Of a DNA stretch of 64,000 nt, positions 12,520 through 24,206 are shown piece after piece (position 1 is the first letter of the stretch; the number at the start of each line of letters is the position of its first letter). Under the pieces are notes generated by a model, which was not told where the DNA came from, searched no databases, and worked only from the letters and a program-made list of their open reading frames with translations. The DNA lies in assembly GCA_009193035.1 (NCBI GenBank), contig SWDT01000211.1, positions 62,001 to 126,000 on the forward strand, read 5' to 3'. Position numbers and translations under genes: made by a program. This DNA is from Halicephalobus mephisto (taxonomy: Eukaryota; Nematoda; Chromadorea; Rhabditida; Panagrolaimidae).

Positions 12520-13015
12520 TCCTGGGAAATGTCATTTATTTGTAATCAGCGTTTTAAACAAAAATGATACACTTCTCCGAATTCTCGCAAAGAGAGACTT
12601 TATGAAAGCAGAAGAAACGGTAAATCCAGCAATTTGATGCCAAAGTTGACTTTCTCTATCCTCAATCATTTTTCTATTTCTTTTGCCAAGGCTTTAGAAT
12701 TTAAAAAATTTGTGTTGAAGTAATTTCATTAAAATATTCATTTTTACGTTTCATAATATAAACGTTTTAATTAAACAAAAATGACTTTTTTGAAATATTT
12801 GAATTCCCGCGTAGAAGCTTTATGACAATAGAAGAAACAGTAATTCTGGCAATTCGTTACGGGAATTGACCCTTTCCGTCCTCATTCTCTTTCTCCTCTT
12901 ATTTCTTTTACTAAGACATTAGAATTCCTTTAAATTTCGAAATTTTTGCTGAAACAATTTCTAATAATTTTTATTTTTTATTTTCGTAATGCTATCGTTT
13001 TAAAACTAAGGGATT
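12520..13015. repeat. ~220-bp dispersed repeat, second tandem dimer
   Basis: Two consecutive units, about 12555-12785 and 12786-13010. Each runs: AATTCTCGC or AATTCCCGCG, TTTATGA, AGAAGAAAC-GTAA, a TTGAC-CTTTC block with CCTCA, ATTTCTTTT, then a [GT]TGAA-[GC]AAT-TT block with T-rich tail. Same order as at 4990-5390. Confidence 0.6.
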
Positions 13016-14424
13016 TAATATAATTCCCAAAAATCGAAATTAATCTAAAAAGATTAATTTGAGCTGCCGCCCTCACTTTGATGTACATTCAAAGACTAAT
13101 CCTGGATTCACATTTCTTTATCTGTTATTGAGCCTAAAAATATGCAATATACCTTCGAGCAATGCAAAATACAAGGAGGTGTGAACAACATTGATGCTGT
13201 TCTGATATTCTCGCGCTGGTCGTTTTTGTTTACAATCAAATTGAGTCGACTAGTCCATCGCGGAAGCAACTGTAGTGCTTCTGCTTCAAGTTTGTGTGTT
13301 CAGTTTTTATTCAAGACGATCATCTAGCTTCCTAAGCCCCTAGGGCGGTTTGTATTTGCGTAGAAACTTACAAGACACTGGACTCTGCGGATTCTTCTTT
13401 GTAGCAGTGTTAATTCCCCGTTTGCAGTAGCCTAGTTTTCTTTTGTTACTGAGTTGAAGATTTACTTTCCCTTTTGTTCTCCAGGAATATCATAATTGAA
13501 GGCTGATTCACCCACTTTCGTCAATGATCCTATTTGTCTGCTTGACATTTCAAACCAGTTCATTAAAAATAATTAAGAGTTCGATTTCCTTTAATTCTTT
13601 TTAAGCGTTATTCGATTTTTTCCGCTCAAAAATCCACACGAAGCGATACAGCTGATTCTTGAGCGTGTTGGATGTCTCTCCAAGTCGGAACGTGCAATCC
13701 CATCGAAAACACCCGCTGATCATCTGCAGAGCTGTCGATTTTGTAAAATCCTTGAATTTGCGGCTTTTCGAACTGGAATAGTTGGGATTCTACTTCCTTG
13801 GTTCTTGGAACGAAGTTCTGCGATTTAGACTTGGATCTCCCAAATTGAATCAATTCCGCCTGAATTCAAAGTATTACACTTTCAAACCGAATCCGTCAGG
13901 TTTGAATCCGAATTCTCGGGTTTACGAACTGGGATTAGCTCGAATTTTGTTTGGAATGGACACCTTTAGTCATATGTTTGTTTATTGAGCACACGTTTGT
14001 ATAACTGGACAATGGACCAAATCGTGGATGTGTTTACAAGCTGCTTGCTTCAAGGTTCGAATACGCATCAGCGATTGCTTTTGCATCCCCTCGGGCTCAT
14101 CTGCTAGTTTTTGCGCGAATGACTTTTTTTGAGTGTTCTCTTATAAAAAATCTACGAAAATTTTCGAAAAACATAGAAAATGACTTGTTGAATTACAAAT
14201 TTAGTAAATTCATCTCCAATGAATCACATTCTAAGAAACCTGATTCCCCGATAAATGTCAGCTATTCTCAATAAATATTAGTAATTAATATTTCATCATT
14301 AAGCACTTTAAAGTGATCCTTTTTTGAAGCACAATTTGGTCATAATTGAGTTTTTTACGATCAGTTTAACGGAGGAAACTTTTTATATTCTTAATTGTTC
14401 GTTAATTTGATCTCTTCTTGATTT

Positions 14425-14960
14425 TTTTTGACCAGTTTTACTATCGTAGGTGGGATTGTGACAGGTATTCTTTCGTCATCAATGTGTTTCCCTATTTTAT
14501 TTATTTTAAAAAGTTTCTTTTGTAATTGTCTTTTATCCACCATTTTTATCAAGAAAAACATTCGGGCACTTTCTTGCGTCTCTTCCCACGATTTTTTACT
14601 CTCTCATTATTTTGCCAGTTTTGTTATCGTAGGTGGAATTTTGACAGACATTTCTCCATCACTCAACTCGCTCGTTTATTTTCTGTTGTTTTGAATTGTT
14701 TGTAACAGTCTCTTATTTACCAGTTTTCAGGAAGAAAACATTAGAACAAGGTTCAGATGTTTCTTCCCAAAATTCCTTGCTCCATGATCTCCATCGTTTT
14801 TATTGTCTTGAAGGCAATTGTGATAGGTATTCTTCTGTCGTTACATTCGTTCCTTTATTGTATTACTGTAGATGATTTTTTGGTAACAGTTTTCACTCAT
14901 CAGTTTCACCAGAAAAAATTGTTCGGGCACGGTTCTGACGTTTCTTCCTAAAATTCTCCG
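14425..14960. repeat. ~175-bp tandem repeat, three diverged copies
   Basis: Units begin near 14431, 14612 and 14784. Shared blocks are ATCGTAGGTGG (ATCGTTTTTATTG in copy 3), TTGTGACAGGTATTCTT, TCGTTTATT/TCCTTTATT, TTTGTAA-AGTCT, CCAG/CCA then TTTTCA, GAAAAACATTCGGGCAC and GACGTTTCTTCC. A partial fourth start (ACAGGTTCTCCTCTG) may follow near 14980. Confidence 0.65.
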
Positions 14961-15233
14961 CTCGCTGTTTCACAATCCTAACAGGTTCTCCTCTGACAAG
15001 CAAGTACATCGTTGATTCGGGTACTAACGCTGCAGATTCTCATTTCAAACATCGCCTGATAGACGATAACCGATATCTTTTTTCTCTGCTGCGTGCTTAT
15101 AAAACCATCTTTATGGAACATCTGCAGTTCCCAGAAATGAAAAACACGTTTGGACCTGTGCGCGATATTCACACGGTTCTCCCGTGTGTTATTGGATTCT
15201 TTTGATGGATTTAATCATATCCATTTCAGCCAA

Positions 15234-17157
15234 ATGGAACCGAAAATCACCATCTTTGCCGCTCTTGGGGACGAGACGGAATCTCCCTCGACGAGTAAGT
15301 TGACTCTTCCTGTCCTCGCTAAGAAGGTCAAGAAACTCGCCTCGAGGCAGTTCTTAAACCTGAAGATGCTTCTCAATGGCCGTGGATTTTCGAAATTCAA
15401 GAAATATTATAAGTTGAAAGGTGAAATCGGTCAAGGTGGCTTCGGTAAGTTTTTTGTTTCGCGATAGGTTTCTGAATATATATTTTAGGGATTGTCTACA
15501 GTGCTGTTCGGATATCAGATGAAATGCCTGTAGCTGTCAAGTTCGTGGAGAGAAAACATATCCGAGACTGGGGTAAATTAGATGATGAACGAGTCCCGAT
15601 GGAGATCTGCATGCTTGCTAGGTGTTCTAGAATTGAAGGAGTGATCAAGCTCCTCGATTGGTACAGCATGCCAGAAGGGTTTCTAATCGTCATGGAAAGA
15701 CCGTCTCCCTGTATTGATTTGTTTGATTTTATTCGGAGACAAAAACGTTTAAGTGAAGATGTAAGTTTTAGATCGTTCTCGAGTAATTAGAGTAAGTTGA
15801 GAAAAACTTGTTTACATTCCTATTGCAGTTAGCACGATTCTTGTTTCGTCAAATAGTTCAAACAGCGATTGAATGTGCTGAACGAAAGGTTCTGCATCGA
15901 GATCTGAAGGTAATTACCAAATTGATATATTACTTGACTATATGAGCAAATTTTATAGGACGAAAATGTTGTGATCGACTTGATCACGGGAGAGACCCGC
16001 TTGATTGATTTCGGAGCCGCGACGTTGTTGAAAAAGACCCGGTATCATGATTTTCAAGGTTAGTCGTGATATTCCACCTACATCCATGACCTTGTGTATA
16101 GTAGTTCATATTTTCGCACGTTAACATTGATATTATTCTCTAATTTCTCATAAGTACTTTGTAGGTACACGATTGTACTGTCCCCCAGAATGGTTCTTAC
16201 ATGCCTTGTACCTCGGCAAAGAAGCAGCTGTCTGGTCCCTTGGAATTCTACTCTACAACATGCTAAATGGAAAACTGCCCTTCCAGAATGAGAAGCATAT
16301 TTGTACTTCCCATCTCCTGGGACCGTTACCGTTTTATACTGAGGTTTCTGAAGGTAAAATTTGTGATTTATATATTAATCTCTCATGCTTAATAATTTCA
16401 GAAGCCCGTGATCTTGTTTGTAAATGCCTTGCTTTTGATCCTTTCGCTAGACCTCATTTAGAGAAGATTCTGAATCATCCTTGGTTTAACGAAAAAGAGT
16501 CAGACTGGTATAACATTGCAGCCGATATTTCTCTTGCTTATCCTATCAAGAATATCACTGTGGATGAAGAACAACAAGATGAAGGCGCTGATGTAATTCC
16601 TGATTGTGAAGGAGATGTTCTCCAGATTACAGACAATTGTCACAGAGAATCGGGTGTAGCTAGTGGATCCAATTCCTTTGTTGAAAAGCAGGAACAAAAC
16701 AACAGCAATGGTTTGTCTTTTGTATTTGATATCTCTAAGTCCTGTTATTGTAGATTCTTCTCCTCATGAGAAGCCGGGAACGACAATTGCTAAAGGGGCA
16801 AACACGATGTATGTTCGAAGAAACGCAAAGACTTCTGTATTGCACCCCAATAATTGTATAAATTACAATTCCTTAGCTTCTGAAGCACGGAAAAAGAGTT
16901 CCTCTATCTGTGACAAAACCAAGTCAGGATCTATAAGGTATTGTCATTTTTTATACCCAATGTCATAAACTACTTTTCTCAGGCCAACGCTGCAACCACG
17001 AACAAACAATATCGTGACTTCTGTGGATTCCGGTACTTCTTCATTCGCCTGTAACTGTAGCAGAGACAGTTTGCAGTCTCCTCTGGGCAGTCCTCTCATC
17101 CGTGACAACGATTGCTGTCAATTTCCTGGTATGGCGCCACCTGAGGACTGTGTGTAG
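15234..17157 (+). CDS. PIM-family serine/threonine kinase
   Basis: Eight exons: 15234-15444, 15489-15760, 15829-15909, 15959-16058, 16165-16353, 16402-16710, 16754-16937, 16983-17157; 506 aa. The ATG is four bases after a CCATTTCAG acceptor. Kinase domain about residues 60-310: Gly loop GQGGFG, VAVK lysine, alphaC Glu in VPMEICML, hinge [21 protein letters not shown] catalytic loop, DFG in [10 protein letters not shown], then [10 protein letters not shown]. The proline-containing hinge and the PPEW motif in place of APE are typical of PIM kinases (prk genes in Caenorhabditis). All catalytic residues are present, so it should be active. The ~190-residue C-terminal tail is Ser/Asn/Cys-rich and probably disordered. 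Upstream lies a 175-bp triplication. Substrates cannot be read from sequence. Confidence 0.92.
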
Positions 17158-17751
17158 TCTCCCTGATAAGAATGAGCCGAATTTTTGCCTCTACATTTTA
17201 AATCCATTAATTTTTATACTTGACGAGTATGTTCTCCAAGTGAGAACATTATGACTTTTCATCAGCCCTCATCTACAGTTATGGGATTTGCATTGTTATA
17301 ATTAAACTGAAACTTTATAATCAAAGTCGGGCTTCAAGAACACGCCATACACTGATTTTGTTTGGGAATAAATTTAGTACCAAAAAGCTTGTTTTCATTA
17401 AATGAGATCAGGAGACCGTCTTTGAAGAATATAAATTTCAGATTGTTTTCGAATTGCGGGAAATGTTCGATGAACTAAGAACAGACAGACTTTGGACTAA
17501 TGGGGTGATGGTTCATGATAGCATTATAAATCGTGGTCTCGCACTCTTGGTCTGTCTTGATGTTTGATAAGAGGGTTGCTCAAATCTTGTGGTCGTACAT
17601 AGTATATAGATTTTTTATGAACTGTTCCTAATTGGGTTCTAAAAGATGGAAATTCTTAACTGATAAAGTTTTGTTGGCGTGTCTAATTTTTCACCATCCT
17701 TTGATAATTCTTATTTGAGGTGTATTTTGTCTTTCCAGAGAAGTTGCCAAG
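17158..17751. other. Kinase / acyl-CoA synthetase intergenic region
   Basis: A 594-bp T-rich gap. It contains GAATAAATT near 17367, a likely poly(A) signal for the kinase, and TGTCTTTCCAG ending at 17738, a likely trans-splice or 5'UTR acceptor for the next gene. Too long to claim an operon. Confidence 0.4.
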
Positions 17752-20697
17752 ATGATGGACTATGTCCTCGAGTATTCTGCATGGCCAGGAACTTTGATAC
17801 TGACCTTGGCGACTTCTATTTTTGTCACGATTAAAATTTGGAAAGGGTGTCACAGGATCAAACCTCCAAATGGGATCTCGACAGATGAGCAATCTGTTGA
17901 ATTGAAGGTAAAACTACGATAACATTTGAGTAATTCTTATTTCCATTCAGGACCAAAAAGGCGTTTATAAAAGCGGATTACTCAAATTCTCCCAACATGA
18001 TACGATCAGTTCCATTTTTCCCGGAGCAGAAACCTTATTTGAAATGTTTCTTCATGGAATGGAAACGAGTGAGAACGGCAATTGTCTTGGATACCGACCT
18101 TCCAAGGGAGCTCCTTACAAGTTCATGAGTTTCGCTGAAGTGTTCAAAAAGTCTCGGGAATTCGGTTCTGGACTACTGAATCATCTTGGACTCAGGCCAG
18201 GAAACACCACTCACGTCGGGATCTATGCCAAAAATTCTCCTGAATGGTTTATCACTTGCTTGGCTAATGTACGGTACTCCATGGTCACTGTACCGCTGTA
18301 TGATACCCTTGGAGCCGATGCCGCTTCTTATATTGTCCAACAGACTGAAATCGAGTGAGATTTGTGGATTTTACCTTAGTCATAAAAACGCCATGTATCA
18401 TTTCAGGGTTATTGTTGTCGATGAAGTCAGTAAAATCCAAAAACTCCTGGATTCGGCGAGTCAAATGCCGTCGCTCAGACATATTATTCTCATCGGAAAG
18501 GAGCGCAAGGCACTTGAACACGTCGAATCCTTGTTCAAATCCCAGAATATTCAATTACATCTTTTTGAAGACATCCGTAGATTAGGTGAAATTTCGCTTG
18601 TTGAAGATCTTCCTCCTCAGCCTGACGACGTTTTTATCATTTGGTAATTCTAATTACAGGATTATAATTTCGTAGAATCTTCCAGAATCTAATAGAGGGT
18701 TTGAAAATCTTCGAAAATCACCTAGACTTCAATAGAAAAGTCTGAAACCTAGAATCCCATGAAAGTTTTTAGGACTTTCCAGAATATAGTGAAAATTTTT
18801 CAAACCACTATTTGAAACTAAAAATTCTAGAACTTCTCAGAAAGTACTGGAAATTTATGCTGAGACAATATTTATTTTCAGTTTTCACAATATAGGAGTT
18901 TTAAACTTCTTAATATGGAGGATTTCAGTTACACTTCGGGAACCACAGGGTGTCCCAAAGGAGTCATGCTTTCCCACAGAAACATTTGTGCCAACTGTGC
19001 TGCTTTCACGAAGTTAATAATGGACTTTAATCTGAATTTCGTCAATCCAAAGCAAATAATTATCAGTTATCTTCCTTTATCTCACATGTTCGAACAGATC
19101 AATCATTGGTGTACTCTTAGCTTCGGTAGTGCTGTGGGGTACTATAGTGGAGATATCGCCACTTTAACAGATGATCTACGAGATCTCCAGCCAACCATCT
19201 TCCCCGTCGTTCCTCGGTTGCTGAACAGATTCTATGATACTATTCAGGTTCGTTTTATTTTATATCAAATAAAATTAATAAAAGAACATTCATACTCTAG
19301 ATGAAGTATTTTTATTTCCATAAAAATTTTTAACGAACGAAAAATCTAAAAATAACAAATATTTTTTTAATGATAAAAAGAAAAATATATTCAGAGATAT
19401 GCAAAAAAATATTTTGCAGAGTTCAAAGAACTATTTATTCGTCATTTGACCATAATTTGAAATATGTACTTTTTCGTAGTTTTTGAACTGACCAGAATCA
19501 AGCTATGCATTTCTTTTTTCTTCATTCATTTCCAGATTTGAAAGTTAAATATAAAAAGTAAATTTTTATATAAAATTTTGGAAATAATAACTTATTAGCA
19601 TTTGTATTTTGGTTTATTTAATAATTCACCTGTTTTCAGAGCAAAGTTGCGAATTCTGGAGTTCTTGGGAAGATGATATTCAAAGTGGCTGTATCTCAAA
19701 AGAGGAATCTCCTCCGAGAAAGAATAGTCACAACCAAGTCCATTTGGGATAAATTAGTTTTTAACAAAATCCAGCAACAGGTTGGAGGACGAGTTCGTCT
19801 CATGATCACTGGCTCAGCTCCAATTAACTCAGAAGTTTTGGAATTGTGCAGAATAGCTCTAGGAGCGTTTATTGTTGAAGGCTACGGTCAGACCGAAGCC
19901 ACGGCTATGACTACATGTACTTGGCCTGGAGATCCCGTTGGAGGTCACTGTGGAGGTCCAGCTCCTTGTTCATTGATCAAACTTGGAGATGTTCCAGAAC
20001 TTGAATATTTTGCTGTAAGTTGGAGATCATAGTTTTCTTTTATCAGAGTATTTTTCAGTCAGATGGAAAAGGAGAAATTCTTATCAAAGGACCTTGTGTC
20101 ACCCAGGGATATTTCAAGAATCCCGAGATGACGGCGGAACTTTTCGATGAAGAAGGATTCCTAAAAACTGGGGACATCGGTCAGCTGCTTCCGACTGGGG
20201 GACTTAAGATCATCGACAGGAAGAAGCATATATTCAAACTTGCCCAAGGAGAGTATGTAGCACCAGAAAAAATCGAGAACATTTACGTTCGATCCCCACT
20301 CGTTCAGCAAGCTTTTGTTGATGGAAACAGTTTAGAGAGGTTTTTGATTGCAATCATTGTTCCTGAACCAACAACAGTCAAAAAATGGTATAGACAAAGA
20401 ACAGGCAAAGAGGCTGATATCGAGGAAATTTGTACAGATAAAGAGGTAAGACAAAGATGAACATTCTGGTGATATGAAAATAACTTGTTTCAGACTGTGA
20501 AGCACATTCTTGAAGATATCACTAAATTGGGAAAAGAGAACAAATTGAATAGCATCGAACAAGTCAAAGCTATTCATCTGGAGCCAGTCCCTTGGACTGT
20601 TGAGAATGGATTACTCACACCAACGCTGAAGGCAAAACGTCCTCAATTACGTCGGAAGTATCAGGACACAATAGCGGCTTTGTACAAGCAAATATAA
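17752..20697 (+). CDS. Long-chain fatty acyl-CoA synthetase (ACSL type)
   Basis: Seven exons: 17752-17907, 17951-18354, 18407-18643, 18929-19247, 19640-20014, 20059-20445, 20494-20697; 693 aa, the usual length of ACSL enzymes. It activates long-chain fatty acids with ATP and CoA via an acyl-adenylate. An N-terminal hydrophobic anchor lies near residues 12-30 (TLILTLATSIFVTIKIW). Adenylation motifs: YTSGTTGCPKG (near 267), YLPLSHMFEQ, ITGSAPI, EGYGQTEATA, and the FACS signature region [27 protein letters not shown]. The C-terminal catalytic lysine lies in TPTLKAKRPQL. All core motifs are intact. Expected on ER or mitochondrial outer membrane. The introns at 18644-18928 and 19248-19639 are larger than usual; the first holds a dispersed repeat. 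Confidence 0.95.
18650..18915. repeat. TTCTAGAA-type repeat in ACSL intron
   Basis: Most of this intron is degenerate AGAATCTTCCAGAATC / AAATTCTAGAAC units followed by a TTTATGCTGAGACAATA block and T-rich tail, as in the 40.2-40.7 kb copy. Confidence 0.5.
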
Positions 20698-20829
20698 TAA
20701 ATTTATCCATTATATTCATTAAAAAAATTAATAATAATTTGCAAATAAAAACAAAATCAATACTTTCGTTAAACCAAAATTCAATGGACATTTACATTTT
20801 TTGTCACAAAACTAAAGCTTAGTGTATTT

Positions 20830-21245
20830 ATTCAAAATTCATAGGTCTAATACAGATATATGAATAAAGAATTTGGAGCAATCGGAAACAAGAGTATCAA
20901 ATTAAGAACAAAAACAAGAATCTAATGCTTAAATACCCTTATTTATGAGTAATTTTAACAATCTATTCCAATTATTTTTATTTCTCTGATTTCAATGCAA
21001 GTTAGATCAGTCTTTTTTTTTTCAAAATTTAAGATTTCATGAACCAATTTATTCAATCGATATCGATCATGACGTAAGTTTGTTATGAGAACTTCTTGTA
21101 AATAAATTTTTAATATACTTCCTCTTCGGAGTGGAATATCCGCATTATATGGATTATGATATCCTGTATGAATATTTTTAAAATTCCCGTATTTGACAAA
21201 TATAAACAAGTCGATTAATAAGGAAGGTAATAAATACTTCCCGAT
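20830..21245. repeat. ~400-bp dispersed element, copy 2
   Basis: Same ordered blocks as 11080-11500: ATAAAGAATTTGGAGCAATC, GGAAACAAGA, CTATTCCAATTA, GTTAGATCAGTC, GCATTATATGGATTA, AATATAAACAA. It fills most of the gap between the convergent acyl-CoA synthetase and the next minus-strand gene. Confidence 0.55.
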
Positions 21246-21305
21246 TTGCAATCCTTTATTCTACTGATCATTGATGCAGTTCAATCTTTATTGTTTCCAG
21301 GGGAA

Positions 21306-22173
21306 TTACGTTTTTATTGTTTTTTGCAAAGAAGTCAAGTCTCTTTTTGATCTCCGTTTTGTGAAAGATCCTCCTTCGGTTCCAGCAACTAGAGGATGTC
21401 GAGGACCATCTCCTGAATAGTAGTTTTGTCTCGGAGTCATGTAGGTTGCTCGAACGCAGAAGAAAATGTCATGAAGACACGTAGGGAGAGAAGTTTGTTG
21501 GAGACCTATATTCACAATGTTGTCAGCTCTGAAGATTGCTCTGGTTATTGAAGATTAAAAATTAAACCACCGATTATAGGGAAAGTGACTTCCTTGGGTG
21601 TAAGAGTACTCCTGGGCAAGTCTCCTCATGGAATCATAGCGTCCATCGAAGTCATTGATGAACACATTTGGATAGTAATTAGGGTAGTACCAGTTACCGT
21701 ACTGACCGTAGTCCGCCACTGTTTGTCGATTCCAGTAGGTGTACTTTGGAAGGACTCGCGGACGATTCATCCCATAAACTCTCTGAAAGATTTCATTTGT
21801 ATAAATCTTAATCTTTGAAAGGAGATTTACATTCCAATATTCTTCTGCGAGCTGTCTGTTGGAGAGTCTAAGCTCCTCCTGCGTCATTCTAGGACCGCCA
21901 CTGCCATATTTGCAATCTGCCACGAACTGAAATAAAATAAGCTAATTCTTGTCGGATGAAACAAACCCTTTCAATATCAGCACAGCTCATTGCTTTGGGT
22001 CGTGGTTGGATTTTGTCACAATTATCCCGAGTCCATGCCAACAGAGTTTCGGGCAGTGGATTCCATTTAGCCGCGAACTTGGCGAAAGCGGCACACATCT
22101 GGGGTGTCGGGGTCCCGATGGCGGGGTTAAATGCATTAATTACTAGTATTAAGGATATCCCTAACTTAATCAT
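21306..22173 (-). CDS. Secreted protein of unknown family, 245 aa
   Basis: Exons 22173-21967, 21926-21831, 21782-21571, 21528-21306, all joining in frame through introns of 40-48 nt. If the third intron is not removed, the frame stops after WFNF and gives 176 aa; the spliced form adds 74 residues. Signal peptide: [20 protein letters not shown]. The N-terminal region has MCAAF, DNC, MSC and DCKYG cysteines; the middle is Tyr/Asn/Trp/Arg-rich ([15 protein letters not shown]); the last exon has TCLHDIFFC and a basic RRSKRD end. I do not recognise a family. It looks like a fast-evolving secreted nematode protein with two or three disulfides. Confidence 0.65.
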
Positions 22174-22459
22174 TCTTGAAAGCCGATGAATTCACCAAGA
22201 ACACTTGAGACAAATACACCAGACTGTGTTCCTTGGGTTCTCCGTCTTGAATGTCATTTAATGTTTTTCTTCGCCCAATCATACTTTATTTCCAATGATT
22301 CCTTTTTTGAACGAAACTAGGACAAACCAGTTTTAACCCCTTTGGCCTGACTTCCATTTGTTCTTTAAATCACGCTGTATCAAAATATGACGTTTATTTT
22401 GGGATTACATTTCATTTTGAGTTCATCCTTAATCTCTTCAACTGCTTTTATCCGTTGTC

Positions 22460-22851
22460 ATGAATACATCGCCACGTAGCCAATGGGTAAGTCCTTGCTT
22501 ATCAACTTCAATAAGAATATTAATTTTTAGTTTATCGTCATGAATAATTCCGAAAGTCAGATTCGGATTTATAAAATTCCTCGGACGTCATCATTGTTTT
22601 CTGGATTTTTATCCATCCCAGTTTCGTCAACGCTACAAGCAAGGAAGACCAAACACAAAAATCACCCCAGAAGGATAAAGTCCTATAAAGTTATGAGTGA
22701 CCTTAATAGGATTATTTCTGTTAACAAATCAATGGTTGTTCAGCATCAACCTATGATTGCCAGTACACCTATCATGGCCAAATCTATATTCCTCGATGCG
22801 AAAATCACTCCAATCGTCAGAGAACGCAACTCTGAACATTTTCCAAATTAG
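22460..22851 (+). CDS. Small hypothetical protein, 115 aa
   Basis: Two-exon model 22460-22486 and 22531-22851, joined by a 44-nt intron with GTAAGT donor and TTTTTAG acceptor in frame. The product is basic, starts MNTSPRSQW and has no signal peptide, membrane segment or motif I recognise. It sits between two minus-strand genes, 82 bp from the end of glyoxalase II. The support is only the in-frame intron and the length, so it could be a chance frame. Confidence 0.35.
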
Positions 22852-22932
22852 GATGGTGATAATGTTTAATTCAAATAACAAATACTTCGTAGTAATAAAC
22901 TATCTACACACATTGATACAAGAACAGTCGTA

Positions 22933-23869
22933 TCACAACTTCGGAGGAGTAAAATTGTTCTTCATATCACGAACTATTTTCAGAACTTCAACGGGATTTG
23001 TTTTACCAGTAACGCTTTGCAATGAAGGTTCACTAAATAGGGAAATTTTGATTACTGTGATTAACACAGCACTCACCGAACACGCATGAAGGGATTGAAC
23101 GTTTTCTCTTCTCCGATCGTCGATGGAACAGTCCATTCGTTAGCAGCTCTCATTTCTCTTGCCCATTTGAGCTTATTAATAACAGCAGAGTTGTTAGGTT
23201 CCACACTTTGGGCAAATTGGAGGTTTGCAACAGTGTATTCATGTCCACAATAAACTTTCTGAAGTAGTTGATACAACAGTTATATAAAAAAGTAAGAAAA
23301 TCGCTCACAGTATCATCGGGTAGTCCACCAAGGAGCTTATTCAAGGAATTATCCATTTGTTCCGGAGTTCCTTCGAATAATCTGCCACATCCAGCGATGA
23401 ATAACGTATCTCCAGTGAAAACGGCTTTATCTCCGGTCTTCGGATCAATGAGGAAATAACAGCAATGAGAAGTCGTATGTCCCGGAGTGTGGAAGGTGTG
23501 GACATTCAGAGATCCCAGACTGAATTCTCCTCCATTTGTGGTACTGTCCGTCTGACCAGGAATTCTTTTACTGTCATTGCCATATATCTTGACGTGACTA
23601 CCAAAGATGGATCGAATCTTGCTTGCTTCCGCACAGTGATCCATATGGTGATGAGTAACGAAACAGGCAGTTACTTTGATTCCAGGATGCTTTTTTACTT
23701 CGTGTTCTAGATTCTGAACAACTCTTGGATCGACCACGGCGCATTCATTTGTTCCTTGATCGTCAATGATCACGTACATCAGGTTATCTGGATAAGCAGG
23801 GACTGGAATGATCTTCATTGTTCTTTTGTAGACAGCTGACACACTTTTCGGTATCAGATTCCTTAGCAT
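22933..23869 (-). CDS. HAGH: Hydroxyacylglutathione hydrolase (glyoxalase II)
   Basis: Exons 23869-23309, 23258-23077, 23032-22933; 280 aa. It hydrolyses S-D-lactoylglutathione to D-lactate and glutathione, the second step of methylglyoxal detoxification. Metallo-beta-lactamase metal ligands are present: THHHMDH (residues 72-78), the GH of TPGHTTSHC, the D of FTGDTLF and the H of YCGHEYT. The C-terminal substrate-binding part (YNPFMRVR-type: TFNPFMRVR) is conserved. The first ~18 residues ([18 protein letters not shown]) are basic and hydrophobic, a plausible mitochondrial targeting peptide, with an alternative cytosolic start at the Met before KIIPVP. A CGTTTTAG acceptor lies 7 bases upstream of the ATG. 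Confidence 0.95.
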
Positions 23870-24206
23870 ACAGACCCTAAAACGAAGAGCGTTAGAAATC
23901 GATATATAAAAACGACTTATTCGTCAGAAATCGAAAGTGATAAAGAAACAAAATACAGAGCTCATTCTTGGCGCGAAAATATCTCTCCTGTTTCAGATGT
24001 TCTCAGTTAGTCGCCAACTATTTCTATTCTCCTGATCGTTTTCCTGTCTTTTTAAAATTTTATTGTCTTCGGTTTGTCTTCCTCTCACTACCTTCCGACC
24101 GTTGGATCCGCACATTGCCTTCCTTTCATTAAATATTAATTATCGAAGGCGCGAAATCTCTTATTTTTAATTTTTTCCCGTTTACTTATATTTTTATCAC
24201 TTTAGG
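23870..24206. promoter_or_regulatory. Divergent promoter region, glyoxalase II / dehydrogenase
   Basis: A 337-bp gap between two divergent genes, CT- and AT-rich, with likely splice acceptors at both ends (CGTTTTAG on minus, ATCACTTTAG on plus at 24196-24205). Must hold both promoters; no specific factor site recognised. Confidence 0.5.

Larger units (their letters stand above)
11938..15233. other. 3.3-kb intergenic region rich in repeats
   Basis: No gene model could be built. It holds the tandem dimer of the ~220-bp family (12520-13015) and a ~175-bp triplication (14425-14960). A 75-codon minus-strand frame at 13626-13853 has a fairly protein-like composition but no visible splice partners, so it is left unassigned. 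The right end, ending in CCATTTCAG at 15221-15229, is the kinase 5' flank. Confidence 0.5.

Noticed and set aside
13626..13853. 75-codon minus-strand frame with protein-like composition
   Set aside because: No start context, splice partner or recognisable motif; left unassigned.
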